Source: a virus. From it: a stretch of DNA of 64,000 nt. Positions 40,170-49,098 of the stretch are shown here, in pieces (the first letter of the stretch is position 1; each line of letters opens with the position of its first letter). The translations under genes and the position numbers were made by a program. The notes under the pieces were generated by a model, which saw only the letters and a list, made by a program, of their open reading frames with translations, searched no databases and was not told the origin of the DNA. Location of the stretch: positions 62,001 through 126,000 of the IMG/VR virus record IMGVR_UViG_3300042261_002269; one strand, 5' to 3'.

Positions 40170-41510
40170 TTATTGTTCTTCCAAATTAGAAAGTCTTTTT
40201 TCCAAACTTGCTATTTGTTTTTCTATGGTGTCAATTTTATCAATTGCAGAACTTAGTGTCAATTCGGATTTCGGTTTCGGCATGAAACTAGAGAATGTCA
40301 ATTTAAAATGTTCAGCATATTTATAAGCATGAACAGGATCAGAATGTTTCAAAATTCCTTCTTCTGCTTCAGGCCAACGAGCCTTTAGAACATTTATCGC
40401 ATATAGGCAAGCATATTCTGGGTTTTGAACAATCGCTGCTTCAGCTTCAAACCAACGACCCTTGATTATATTTACAACATAAAGATAAGCATATTGTACA
40501 TTTTTAGCAAGTTCTGCTTCACATTCAGGCCAACGTCCACCAATCACTTCGTTGGCATAATAATAAGCAGAAGAGGGGTTTCTTGCAATTGTTACTTCGC
40601 CTTCTGGAAAACGCTTTCTAATCACATATCTAGCATACAAATAAGAAGTTGAAGCATCTTGAGCGATCATCTTTTCTGCTTCAGGACAATGTTCTCTTGG
40701 ATGATTCTGAGCATAACTATAAGCTTCTTTTATTGTTGCAAATTTCAACGGTGTGTCAGCAAGTGTCACCGCCAATTTAAACTGATCTGCATATTTACTG
40801 ACAAGGTTAGTAGACCTTGAAATCGTCGCCTCTGCTTCAGGCCAACGATCTTTCATAACATTTACTGCATAGTAACATGCATAAAATGGATCTTGAATAA
40901 TTACTGCTTCGCCCAACGGAAATCGCCCATTCAAAACATAAAGAGCATAATGATAAGACCATTGTGCATCCTGAGCAATTGTTGCTTCGCCTTCAGGAAA
41001 GCGAGACTTCAAAACATTTGTTGCATAATAATAAGAATATTCTGCACTTTTAATAATTTCTACTTCTGCTTCAGGACAACGACCTTTTACCACATCTTTA
41101 GCATGATCGTAAGCTTCTGCTGGTTTCATAAATTTCAATTCCGGTTTGAGCAAGCCAACACTTCTAGAATAAAGCCAAGCATAAACACTACTTGCAGCAA
41201 TTTCCGGTTCGCCTTCAGGAAATCTGCCTTTAATCACATTGAGAGCATATTCATATGACCACCGTGGATTTGTGGCAATTATTTTCTCGCCTTCAGGAAA
41301 TCTACCTTTAAGCACATTGAGAGCGTATTCATAAGATCTGATTGTATCTGTGGCAATCGCTGCCTCGCCCAAAGGGAATCTGCCTTTAATTATATCACGA
41401 GCATAAACATAAGACCATGCTGAATTTGTAGCAATGACAGATTCTGCTTCAGGAGAAGGCCCATAAACAAGAACATGATTATAAGCTTCTTGTAGTGATT
41501 TAAATTTCAT
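40170..41510 (-). CDS. Large 26-residue repeat protein, about 13 repeats
   Basis: 446 residues. Units occur in three blocks, each opened by a cap (LQEAYNHVLVYGPSPEAE; PAEAYDHAKDVVKGRCPEAE; IKEAYSYAQNHPREHCPEAE) and closed by a KYA-x2-FKL segment. The C-terminus is a coiled coil (DKIDTIEKQIASLEKRLSNL). The start after GGAG was chosen over a longer one overlapping the upstream gene. Predicted alpha-solenoid; ligand unknown. Confidence 0.75.
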   Translation of the reverse strand: MKFKSLQEAYNHVLVYGPSPEAESVIATNSAWSYVYARDIIKGRFPLGEAAIATDTIRSYEYALNVLKGRFPEGEKIIATNPRWSYEYALNVIKGRFPEGEPEIAASSVYAWLYSRSVGLLKPELKFMKPAEAYDHAKDVVKGRCPEAEVEIIKSAEYSYYYATNVLKSRFPEGEATIAQDAQWSYHYALYVLNGRFPLGEAVIIQDPFYACYYAVNVMKDRWPEAEATISRSTNLVSKYADQFKLAVTLADTPLKFATIKEAYSYAQNHPREHCPEAEKMIAQDASTSYLYARYVIRKRFPEGEVTIARNPSSAYYYANEVIGGRWPECEAELAKNVQYAYLYVVNIIKGRWFEAEAAIVQNPEYACLYAINVLKARWPEAEEGILKHSDPVHAYKYAEHFKLTFSSFMPKPKSELTLSSAIDKIDTIEKQIASLEKRLSNLEEQ

Positions 41511-41523
41511 GACTTCAACTCCT

Positions 41524-41706
41524 TTAGATGACACGATTTCCCTTCCATTTCATGGAATTAATTTGAGAAATGTCTTGTTTTTTTAGCCACTGTTCAAAAT
41601 CTGCTCGATATTTCACACAAACATAACAATTACAGCTACCTAAGTAGGATTTCCATTCTACAGGATGAAGATGGGCGTATTCCAACCATTTCTTTTCTTT
41701 GGACAT
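41524..41706 (-). CDS. Small Cys-containing protein
   Basis: 60 residues with CNCYVC, and a Trp/Lys-rich composition. ATGA overlap with the gene upstream. Confidence 0.5.
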   Translation of the reverse strand: MSKEKKWLEYAHLHPVEWKSYLGSCNCYVCVKYRADFEQWLKKQDISQINSMKWKGNRVI

Positions 41707-41927
41707 CAATCACCACCCTGATATATACTAAAAAGTCTTAATGCTTGTTGGTATTCATATTCACGAATACGCTCTCTTCTTTTAGCGTCTTCCGCTTCTT
41801 CCCTGGCTTTTTGTCTAGCTTCCTCTCCCTCTCTCATTAAACGATAAGCAATATCTCGCTTAATATTTCGTCTAAATACAAATCGATCAGTAAAATCTTT
41901 CCATCTTCTATGCACAGTCTCTCTCAT
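41706..41927 (-). CDS. Small basic coiled-coil protein
   Basis: 73 residues, Arg/Glu-rich helix (REGEEARQKAREEAEDAKRR). Could bind nucleic acid or a partner; no family. Confidence 0.55.
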   Translation of the reverse strand: MRETVHRRWKDFTDRFVFRRNIKRDIAYRLMREGEEARQKAREEAEDAKRRERIREYEYQQALRLFSIYQGGD

Positions 41928-41930
41928 AAA

Positions 41931-42209
41931 TCACCATTGACTAATTGAGTCGAATAAATTATCCAACCCAGCATTATATTCTCTACGCAGCCATTCAAGC
42001 CGATCTAATGCTGCTTGTTTTAGTTCTTTAGGATCAATTTTTACATCTGCCTTGGGAACCCATCTGGTGACTTTCCCGTTATCAGGCTCACAAATATAGC
42101 CATCTTCTAAAGGAGATTCTCCAACACATGTGCCATAAAAAACAGTATAGCCGTAGTCGGTTGATGAATTAAGATGAAGCTGAAACCAACAAACCCTTTC
42201 GCCAATCAT
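41931..42209 (-). CDS. Hypothetical protein
   Basis: 92 residues. Beta-rich first half (DYGYTVFYGTCVGESPLEDG) and helical end. Overlaps the gene downstream by the usual few bases. Confidence 0.55.
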   Translation of the reverse strand: MIGERVCWFQLHLNSSTDYGYTVFYGTCVGESPLEDGYICEPDNGKVTRWVPKADVKIDPKELKQAALDRLEWLRREYNAGLDNLFDSISQW

Positions 42210-42448
42210 TCCTCGTCCTTTATTTGGATATTATGTTTAGCTGCATAGAGAAAATCTGTGGGCATTTTCGCTAGAATCTTGGCAGCTTTTTTAAATACCG
42301 TCATAGGTGAATCGCACCAATCTGACTGCCAAATGTCAGATGTAGATTTAGGATCTCTAATAACACTTCGATATTCGTCGTAACCGCCATTATAATTTTC
42401 ATGATTTTTTTCAACTATAATGGTAATTTCAATTTCTTTTTCAGCCAT
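42206..42448 (-). CDS. Hypothetical protein
   Basis: 80 residues. The ATG right after the upstream stop was used instead of a longer frame that reads across the upstream gene. IEITIIVEKNHENYNGGYDE suggests a beta hairpin; no family. Confidence 0.5.
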   Translation of the reverse strand: MAEKEIEITIIVEKNHENYNGGYDEYRSVIRDPKSTSDIWQSDWCDSPMTVFKKAAKILAKMPTDFLYAAKHNIQIKDEE

Positions 42449-42449
42449 T

Positions 42450-42683
42450 CTACGCCGATCCATATCTGAACGATTTGAAACACTCGCACTCGTCATCCTC
42501 ATTGCTGACAATGAACCCTAGTTTATCGAGACTAGCCTTGTCCTCATCACTAACCTGCTCAGGCGTAATGCCAACGATGATCAACTCATCGAATCGGCAG
42601 GCGGTTGGATACGGTGGGTTCCCATACTTTCGAAAGATTTTCAATGCCTCGATCAGGCCGTCAATTCCAGTGGATGCCGCCAT
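42450..42683 (-). CDS. Conserved phage protein (FRYGSA family)
   Basis: 77 residues. ALKIFRKYGNPPYPTACRFD, ITPEQVSDEDKASLDKLGF and the end SFRYGSA match a small protein type seen in many phages and prophages, role unknown. The DNA is visibly more GC-rich, with different codon choice from its neighbours, which suggests recent acquisition. Confidence 0.65.
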   Translation of the reverse strand: MAASTGIDGLIEALKIFRKYGNPPYPTACRFDELIIVGITPEQVSDEDKASLDKLGFIVSNEDDECECFKSFRYGSA

Positions 42684-42685
42684 GT

Positions 42686-42898
42686 TTATAAATCCATAAA
42701 AATTTGTTTAAGAGCCAACATTTGTTCACGATTTCTTACTTTGAATGCAGCCCCCAGATGGGTGGTCCCTAAAAATTCTGTCCAAATGGGAAACTGATAT
42801 TCCATATCTTCCATTTGCCAATGGGTATCAACATCATAAGGACGATGTTTAGATCTCAAAAATAAGTCTAATTCCTCTTTTGAATCAAATTTTTTCAT
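42686..42898 (-). CDS. Hypothetical protein downstream of tRNA-like gene
   Basis: 70 residues. A GGAGG ribosome binding site sits seven bases before this ATG, just past the tRNA 3' end, so this start is preferred to the longer frame that runs through the tRNA. No domain recognised. Confidence 0.7.
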   Translation of the reverse strand: MKKFDSKEELDLFLRSKHRPYDVDTHWQMEDMEYQFPIWTEFLGTTHLGAAFKVRNREQMLALKQIFMDL

Positions 42899-42910
42899 TT
42901 TTTCCTCCAA

Positions 42911-42984
42911 GCCAGTGGTTGGATTCGAACCAACATCTCCCATGCCACAATGACACGAGACTCTTCCATTTGAGCTACACTGGC
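42911..42984 (-). tRNA. tRNA-like gene, isotype unresolved
   Basis: A seven-base acceptor stem (GCCAGTG / CACTGGC), a D arm (GCTC/GAGT with GG in the loop) and a canonical T arm (GTTGG TTCGAAT CCAAC) are present; no CCA is encoded. The anticodon arm is ambiguous. A paired stem (CGTGT/GCATG) gives loop CATTGTG with TTG (Gln) but lacks U33. The loop TTGTGGC would give GTG (His) but its stem does not pair. It may be degenerate. Confidence 0.65.
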
Positions 42985-43168
42985 TTATTTTTCTTCTCCA
43001 AACACCCCAAGGCTGATCAGTCATAAAACCGATATGCAGAGGATATTGTATCCATTCCTGTTTTTCGCCACATTTCAAGCAGGTTCTTTCTTTATTTTCT
43101 GGTTCAAGTGATACGCTTAAACTAGGCCAGCGACAATCATTATTATCCCATTTATGAAATAAACACAT
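42985..43168 (-). CDS. Zinc-ribbon segment whose frame runs into the tRNA
   Basis: About 61 residues (MCLFHKWDNNDCRWPS; CLKCGEKQEW) precede the tRNA and have no own stop: the frame stays open through the tRNA (giving GSNPTTG) and on to 42686. Either the gene lost its end when the tRNA arrived or a 160-residue read-through protein is made. Confidence 0.45.
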
Positions 43169-43171
43169 TGT

Positions 43172-43435
43172 TTACCTTTCCGCTGATTTCAACTTTTCCC
43201 TCAATCTGGCAGAAGCAAGTGCCAAAGCAATCATTTCGGAATCCACCATCCCAAGTGTAGCCAGAGATAATAGAGCCTGTGCTTGCAGCAAATCTTCTTC
43301 TTCAAAATTCAGACCTTCGGTACATTCTTCGTATTTTTTACTCAAGTCTTTGAAGAAAAGGGTGTATTTCTCATTTTCACGAGTTAACTTTTCGACTTGT
43401 GCTTCAAGTTCAGCAATTCGTTCGTCTGGTGTCAT
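43172..43435 (-). CDS. Coiled-coil protein
   Basis: 87 residues. Starts in an ATGA overlap after GGGGAG. Heptads at the N-terminus (DERIAELEAQVEKLTRENEK) and an Ala/Leu-rich C-terminal helix. Confidence 0.6.
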   Translation of the reverse strand: MTPDERIAELEAQVEKLTRENEKYTLFFKDLSKKYEECTEGLNFEEEDLLQAQALLSLATLGMVDSEMIALALASARLREKLKSAER

Positions 43436-43872
43436 GAAATGTCTCCCCAAGAAAGTTTTTTACAAGGATTCATCTGATCCCAATCTGCAAATACAAATTG
43501 TCGATCAGGCCAAGTCTTCAAAGCGTGTCGAAGTGCTGGCACAAAACCCTTTGAAGTAAGAACAGATCCAAAAAATTCACTTCCATCTTCTGTCCAAAGA
43601 TTATAGAAAATCTCTTCGCCTTTTTGACCATTGTCCTTATTGTTTTGTGAATCAAGTGGACAACAATGACTTAAGAAATGGAAGTCTGGAAATTGCTTCA
43701 AAGCGATTTTCCACGCTTCATTTGGATTATATCCAACAATTGCCCCAATATAGTCTCCCTTGTAAACAACATAACACACATGCCGACTGTCAGTTTTTTG
43801 GGCATTTAAACCTGTTACGCCTAAAGTTGCACCCAAAGCGGTTGTTACCAAAAATTCTCTTCGTGAAATCAT
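43432..43872 (-). CDS. Exported protein with twin-arginine signal
   Basis: 146 residues. The start MISRREFLVTTALGATLG is a near-consensus Tat signal (SRREFL), cleaved probably after LNA. The mature part shares GAIVGY and a 'LRHALKTWPDRQFVF' strand-helix with the 56292 gene. A longer frame upstream was rejected. Its stop overlaps the next start. Confidence 0.72.
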   Translation of the reverse strand: MISRREFLVTTALGATLGVTGLNAQKTDSRHVCYVVYKGDYIGAIVGYNPNEAWKIALKQFPDFHFLSHCCPLDSQNNKDNGQKGEEIFYNLWTEDGSEFFGSVLTSKGFVPALRHALKTWPDRQFVFADWDQMNPCKKLSWGDIS

Positions 43873-43912
43873 CCGTGCCCTTTCCCTTGTAGTGCCTGGA
43901 ATATATAACATA

Positions 43913-44467
43913 TTATCTTAAACCTAAATAACCAAGACAAAAATAGACTCCATAACCGAAGCAGCCTAAACTAAAACCCAATATGGCCAAAGCAATTAAG
44001 ATACACACTACGGAAAAAGTGGTCTCGACTATATTTTTTAGAAAAAAATCTAATTTACTATTGAAAAGACTCCACTGATAGTGATCTGGCAACCATCTTT
44101 TTTTCGATGCTGTTTTGGATTCAAATCTTTCAAATTTAAAATTAATTTCCGCCAAATTCGCATTTGATCGTCTTAGTTCTTCATTTTCAGCCACAAGTCC
44201 TTCATTTTTGTTTGTCAGTTCATTTAATCGTCTAACTAATTCACTGCATGCATCCTCCAATTTTATATTTTTGGTTTTTAATTCAGAATTCTCATCTTCA
44301 AATTTTGAATATTTGCCCAGATATTGATGTTGGCTAGCACTTTTTCTTCGCAGTTTTTTGAGTTTCCGTTCCAATTTGTCGATAGTTTTACCTCTGGCTA
44401 ATAATTTAGCATAGATAGTTTTAATTTCGATATTTAATTGCTGCCAAGTAAGTGCTAATGTTTTCAT
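43913..44467 (-). CDS. RKSASQH-family coiled-coil membrane protein
   Basis: 184 residues: a basic coiled coil containing RGKTIDKLERKLKKLRRKSA (shared by three other genes), a long second coil (NELTNKNEGLVAENEELRRS) and a C-terminal membrane span pair. Likely tail-anchored. Confidence 0.65.
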   Translation of the reverse strand: MKTLALTWQQLNIEIKTIYAKLLARGKTIDKLERKLKKLRRKSASQHQYLGKYSKFEDENSELKTKNIKLEDACSELVRRLNELTNKNEGLVAENEELRRSNANLAEINFKFERFESKTASKKRWLPDHYQWSLFNSKLDFFLKNIVETTFSVVCILIALAILGFSLGCFGYGVYFCLGYLGLR

Positions 44468-44631
44468 GTTTTATCCTTCAAATTTTGACGTAGATTTCTG
44501 ATCTTTTTTCGCATTCTTCGGATCTGTTTTTCTAATTTGTGAATGGTTTTACCTCGACTGGTAACCCATTCACACAAACCTTTAACTTCTTTATTCAGAC
44601 ATTCGATGTATTCTTGATCAGATAAAGTCAT
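44464..44631 (-). CDS. RKSASQH-family short coiled-coil protein
   Basis: 55 residues ending in RGKTIHKLEKQIRRMRKKIR, the basic coil of the family, without a membrane span. The ATG after TAGGAGTAAA was chosen; a longer frame would start within the 19-base tandem repeats. Overlaps the next gene's start. Confidence 0.55.
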   Translation of the reverse strand: MTLSDQEYIECLNKEVKGLCEWVTSRGKTIHKLEKQIRRMRKKIRNLRQNLKDKT

Positions 44632-44646
44632 TTTACTCCTACCTTG

Positions 44647-44703
44647 ATTTCTAGTTGCAACCTTCATTTCTAGTTGCAACCTTCATTTCTAGTTGCAACC
44701 TTC
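44647..44703. repeat. Three perfect 19-base tandem repeats
   Basis: The unit ATTTCTAGTTGCAACCTTC occurs three times in the gap between two genes. On the minus strand each copy holds GAAGG and an ATG junction. A unit length of 19 shifts the frame at each copy, so it is not a coding repeat. Confidence 0.9.
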
Positions 44704-44713
44704 ATTTAAAGAT

Positions 44714-46945
44714 TTAGCATAAAAACATATTGTGCAATTTTGATTCCAAATTTTCAAGTCTTGTCAGAATTTCATCCAAAGTAACAGATTCTTTACTTTT
44801 TGTCAATTCTGGTTTAAAACCAGCAAATTCCAATCCAAAAAGAGCAGCATATTTGGAGGCAAATACAGATCGTGAAATTTCTACTTCTGCCTCAGGAAAT
44901 CTTCCTCTAATTATCTTGTCTGCATAGAGATATGCAATGCCAGGATCAGTAGCGATTACTGGTTCTGCCTCAATCCAGCGACCTTTTAACACATCTTGAG
45001 CATAACGATATGCAAAAATTGGACTTTGAATAATTGTTGCTTCGCATTCGGAACAACGACCTTTTAACACATCTTTAGCGTAACTATAAGCTTCTACTGG
45101 AGTCATTAATTTCGGGTTATAACCTTCTGCTATTGAAAATTCCTTGCAATATTTCTTGTAAAGATACGAATCTGTAGCAATTGCCTCTTCACCTTCAGGC
45201 CAACGGCTTTTGATTGTATTCATAGCATAAAAACAAGCGTAATATGCATCCTGAGCAATCATCGGCTCTGCTTCAGGCCAACGATCTTTTATCACATATT
45301 TAATATATCTATAAGCATAATGTGCATCCTGAGCAATTGCTTTTTCGCCCTCAGGCCAACGAGCTTTGATTACATTTATAGCATAAAAACAAGCCCAATG
45401 TGCATCCTGAGCAATCACCTTTTCGCCTTCAGGCCAACGACCCTGAATTATGCTCTTGGCATAAAGAGCAGCAAACTGTGCATCCTGAGCAATCATCGGC
45501 TCTGCTTCAGGACAACGACCTTTCACTATATCTCTAGCATAGCCATAAGCTTCTACTGGCGTTGTAAATTTCGGTTTTTCCAGCGTAATTGTTAATTTAA
45601 AGTTATTGGCATATTTGGATGCATCTGCTGATGCTAGGATCGTAGATTCTGCCTCAGGCCAACGATCCTTAATCATATCTACGGCATAATTATAAGCCCA
45701 AGGTGAGCTTTTAGCAATTACTGCTTCTGCCTCAGGCCAACGTGCCTTTATTATTTTTTCGGCATAACGATAAGCCCATTCCGCATTTTTGATAATTGTT
45801 GGCTCTGCTTCGGGCCAACGTCCTTTAATTATCTGCAAAGCATAAAGAAATGCATAATATGCATCTTTAGCAATAGCAGGTTCTGCCTCAGGAAACCTAC
45901 CTTTAATAATGTCTTTGGCATAAATATAAGCAGTTGGTGCTGCTTGAGCAATTGCTTTCTCTCCCTTAAGAAATCGAGATTTTAAAACATGAAGAGCATA
46001 AAGATATGACATGTAGGCATTTTCTGCTATTTTATCTTCTACTTCAGGACAACATTGCTTTGGGTGGGCAATAGCATAACGATAAGCACTTGATGGACTA
46101 TCAAATTTCAACGGGAATTTATCACAATATTCCCTATTAATAGATTTAACCTGAGCAATTGCTTTTTCTGCTTCAGGAAATCTTCTCTTAATTACGCTCT
46201 TAGCATAAAGCCAAGCCCAATCTGCACTCTGAGCAATAGCTGGTTCGCCTTCAGCAAAACGCCCTTTAATTACATCCATAGCATACAAACAGGCGTATTT
46301 TGCATCTGTAGCAATTGCCTCTTCTGCTTCAGGCCAGCGTCCGCCAATCACATCTCTAGCATAAAAAAAGGCATTTTGTGCGTTTTTTGCAATTACCGCT
46401 TCACCTTCTGCCCAACGCCTTTTCAGAACATTGCAGACATAAAGATATGATACATATGCATTTGTTACTATTACCTCTTCCGCTTCAGGATAACGCTTAT
46501 CTGGATGATTGAAAGCATAACGATAAGCATCTGCTGGATTAGCAAACTTAAGTTTTTCAACAAAAGTAATATCCATTCCTGTGAATTTAGCATATAAAAA
46601 AGCAAGATGACCATCAGTGGCAATTGCCTTTTCGCCTTCTGGAAATCTACCCTTAATCACATTACGAGCATAATAAAAGGCATATTGTACATCTGTAGCA
46701 ATTGCCTCTTCTGCTTCAGGCCAGCGTCCACCAATCACATCTCTAGCATAAAAAAAGGCACATTGTGCGTCTTTTGCAATTACCGCTTCGCCTTCTAGAA
46801 AACGACGACCTTCAAGATGATTAAGAGCATATTTATAAGAGTGAGATGCATCAGTAGCAATGATTGCTTCCCATTCAGGACAACGATTGTCAGAACTCAC
46901 AGCACAATTGTAAGCTTTTCGTACTATTTCAGGATTCACGTTCAT
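44714..46945 (-). CDS. Giant 26-residue repeat protein, about 23 repeats
   Basis: 743 residues, the largest protein here. Some 23 units of the form YA-x2-VIKGR-(F/W)PE-(A/G)E-x2-IA are arranged in blocks of four to six. Each block opens with an 'x-EAYxYA...RCPEAE' cap and ends with KYA-x2-FKL-like segments. A short coiled coil ends the protein (LDEILTRLENLESKL). Paired short helices stacked as an alpha-solenoid are likely. Trp/Phe alternation in GRWPE/GRFPE and the loop residues vary most. Near-identical neighbouring DNA shows unit duplication. Confidence 0.78.
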   Translation of the reverse strand: MNVNPEIVRKAYNCAVSSDNRCPEWEAIIATDASHSYKYALNHLEGRRFLEGEAVIAKDAQCAFFYARDVIGGRWPEAEEAIATDVQYAFYYARNVIKGRFPEGEKAIATDGHLAFLYAKFTGMDITFVEKLKFANPADAYRYAFNHPDKRYPEAEEVIVTNAYVSYLYVCNVLKRRWAEGEAVIAKNAQNAFFYARDVIGGRWPEAEEAIATDAKYACLYAMDVIKGRFAEGEPAIAQSADWAWLYAKSVIKRRFPEAEKAIAQVKSINREYCDKFPLKFDSPSSAYRYAIAHPKQCCPEVEDKIAENAYMSYLYALHVLKSRFLKGEKAIAQAAPTAYIYAKDIIKGRFPEAEPAIAKDAYYAFLYALQIIKGRWPEAEPTIIKNAEWAYRYAEKIIKARWPEAEAVIAKSSPWAYNYAVDMIKDRWPEAESTILASADASKYANNFKLTITLEKPKFTTPVEAYGYARDIVKGRCPEAEPMIAQDAQFAALYAKSIIQGRWPEGEKVIAQDAHWACFYAINVIKARWPEGEKAIAQDAHYAYRYIKYVIKDRWPEAEPMIAQDAYYACFYAMNTIKSRWPEGEEAIATDSYLYKKYCKEFSIAEGYNPKLMTPVEAYSYAKDVLKGRCSECEATIIQSPIFAYRYAQDVLKGRWIEAEPVIATDPGIAYLYADKIIRGRFPEAEVEISRSVFASKYAALFGLEFAGFKPELTKSKESVTLDEILTRLENLESKLHNMFLC

Positions 46946-46947
46946 GT

Positions 46948-47340
46948 TTATTTTCCTTTCTCAATAAAAATCATTTCCAAACCAAACGCATCTGCATAAA
47001 TCTGAGCAAATTCAGGATTGCGAATAATCGTTGGTTCTCCTGCCAAAAATCTTTCCCCAAGGGCGTTTAAAGCGTAATAACAGGCAAGATATGCGTCACT
47101 GGAAATAGCCTCCTCGCCTTCAGGAAATCTTCCTTTGATTATTCCACAAGCATAATCATAAGCATATTGTGTCTTAGCAATTGCCGGTTCGCCCTTGGGA
47201 AAACGTTCACCAAGAACTTCTGCGGCATATTCATAAGAAAAGTAGGCATCAGTAGCGATAATATCTGCTAATTCTGGACAAGGTTGCATCCTAGATTTGG
47301 CAATCCTAAAAGCTTCTGCTGGCGTCAGTGTCAGTGTCAT
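46948..47340 (-). CDS. Short 26-residue repeat protein, 4 repeats
   Basis: 130 residues: cap (PAEAFRIAKSRMQPCPELA) and units VLGERFPKGE, IIKGRFPEGE, ALGERFLAGE, then a YADAFGLEMIF end. It sits between the two largest repeat genes and overlaps the upstream one in an ATGA junction. Confidence 0.7.
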   Translation of the reverse strand: MTLTLTPAEAFRIAKSRMQPCPELADIIATDAYFSYEYAAEVLGERFPKGEPAIAKTQYAYDYACGIIKGRFPEGEEAISSDAYLACYYALNALGERFLAGEPTIIRNPEFAQIYADAFGLEMIFIEKGK

Positions 47341-49097
47341 TTCGATTCTTTCTCTGTAAAACCAGTGGTAACTTCCAAATTGAAAAATCGAGCATAGCCT
47401 AGTGCAAAATAACGATCCTTAACAATCATTGGCTCTGCTTTTCTCCAACGCCCCTTTAGTGCATTCAAGGCATATTTGTAGATGTATTCCACACTTCCAA
47501 GAATTGCCTGCTCTCCTGCTGGAAATGGTCCATTGAGTACATCGCAAGCATAATAACATGCATATAGTGGACTTTTGGCAATTGCTGCTTCGCCTTCAGC
47601 AAAACGCCCTTTTATTACTTCATTGGCGTATTTGTAAGCCCATTCCGCATCTTCTTTGATTATTGGCTCTAATTTCGGACAACGTACTTTAGCTACTTCA
47701 CGAGCATGCCTATATGCTTTTTCAGGAGATGAAAAAGCTTCGGCTGGGATCTGCTGTTCGTCTTCTAGAAAACCAAGCTTTAATTTGAAAACGTTTCGAT
47801 ATTCCCTAGAATACCAGAGGTTTCCCATAATGATTGGTTCACCAGCAGGAAAACGATCATGAATTACGTCTCTAGCGTATTCAAAGGAACATAATACATT
47901 TTTAGCAATAGCTGGTTCGCCTTCTGGCCAACGCCCTTTTATTACATATTTGGCATATTTGTAAGCATGATCAGTATTTTTAGCAATTGCTGGTTCACCT
48001 TCAGCAAAACGCCCTTTTATTACATTTATTGCATATGCGTAAGAATAACTGGCACTTTGAGCAATTACTGGTTCTCCAGCGGGAAATCGTCCATGAATAA
48101 TATCATAAGCATACAAATGCGACCATTTGGCATCTTGAGCAATTACCGCTTCACACTCAGGAGATGGCTGGTTTTTACTCAAAGCATAACTATAAGCTTC
48201 TTCAGCAGTTGTGAAACGTGGTTTTTCTGCAACAATCTGCTGTTCCTCGAAAGAACAATCATCTTCTAGAAAACTACTAACAAGATTTAATTTGAAAGTT
48301 TTTATATATCCTTTTATCCATTCTGAATCACCTTTAAGAATTGCCGGTTCTCCAGCAGGAAATCTACCTTTTATTACATCCTTGGCATACAAATAAGAAA
48401 GATATCCGTGCTGTGCAATTGCTTTTTCGCCCTCAGGCCAACGAGCTTTGATTACATTTTTAGCATACATATAAGAATAATTGGCAATTTGAGCAATTGC
48501 TGCTTCACCTTCAGCAAAACGCCCTTTTATTACTTCATTGGCATACATATAAGCACATTGTGCATCGGTGGCAATTGCTGCTTCGCCTTCAGCAAAACGA
48601 CCATGAATTACTTCATTGGCATACATATAAGCATATTGTGCGTCCTGTGCAATTACCTCCTCTCGAAATCTGCCCTTAATTACATCCTTGGCAGTCATTG
48701 TTGGTTTTTCCACAATTGCAATATCCAATCCCAAAAAATCAACATACTGGCCTAAATAGTACGAATTAGACACCATTGCTTTTTCACATTCAGGGAATCT
48801 ACGCTTAATTATATCTCTGGTATAATAAAAAGCGTAGATTGGACTTTTAGCAATTGTTGCTTCGGCTTCAGGAAATCTGCCTTTAATTACATGATTGGCA
48901 TACATATAAGCATAATATGCATCGGTGGCAATTGCTGGTTCTCCCAAAGGAAAACGTCCCTTAAAATCATTCGCAGCACAAAGATAAGAACATTCTGCAC
49001 TTGTTGCAATTTCATTGAGTGCGTCAGTTCCATCACGACCGCCTGTTCCATTTTTCATCACATACTTAAGAGCTTCAGATGCACTTGTAAATTCCAT
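47337..49097 (-). CDS. Large 26-residue repeat protein, about 17 repeats
   Basis: 586 residues in three blocks, each beginning with an EALKYV / EEAYSYA / EKAYRHA cap. Two neighbouring units (VIHGRFAEGE, VIKGRFAEGE) are nearly identical. One unit is shortened by several residues (VIKGRFREEVIAQDA), an in-frame deletion. Preceded by the small 49099 gene, whose homologue is fused to repeats at 27209. Confidence 0.75.
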   Translation of the reverse strand: MEFTSASEALKYVMKNGTGGRDGTDALNEIATSAECSYLCAANDFKGRFPLGEPAIATDAYYAYMYANHVIKGRFPEAEATIAKSPIYAFYYTRDIIKRRFPECEKAMVSNSYYLGQYVDFLGLDIAIVEKPTMTAKDVIKGRFREEVIAQDAQYAYMYANEVIHGRFAEGEAAIATDAQCAYMYANEVIKGRFAEGEAAIAQIANYSYMYAKNVIKARWPEGEKAIAQHGYLSYLYAKDVIKGRFPAGEPAILKGDSEWIKGYIKTFKLNLVSSFLEDDCSFEEQQIVAEKPRFTTAEEAYSYALSKNQPSPECEAVIAQDAKWSHLYAYDIIHGRFPAGEPVIAQSASYSYAYAINVIKGRFAEGEPAIAKNTDHAYKYAKYVIKGRWPEGEPAIAKNVLCSFEYARDVIHDRFPAGEPIIMGNLWYSREYRNVFKLKLGFLEDEQQIPAEAFSSPEKAYRHAREVAKVRCPKLEPIIKEDAEWAYKYANEVIKGRFAEGEAAIAKSPLYACYYACDVLNGPFPAGEQAILGSVEYIYKYALNALKGRWRKAEPMIVKDRYFALGYARFFNLEVTTGFTEKESK

Positions 49098-49098
49098 T

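Noticed and set aside
42686-43168. A single 160-residue protein spanning the tRNA
   Set aside because: Residues across the tRNA (GSNPTTG) are the usual spurious translation of a T arm, and a GGAGG start exists just downstream; kept only as a possibility.
40425-48755. Plus-strand frames rich in Phe, Ile and Cys opposite the large repeat genes
   Set aside because: Periodic mirror images of the 26-residue repeats; they have no start signals and no independent support.
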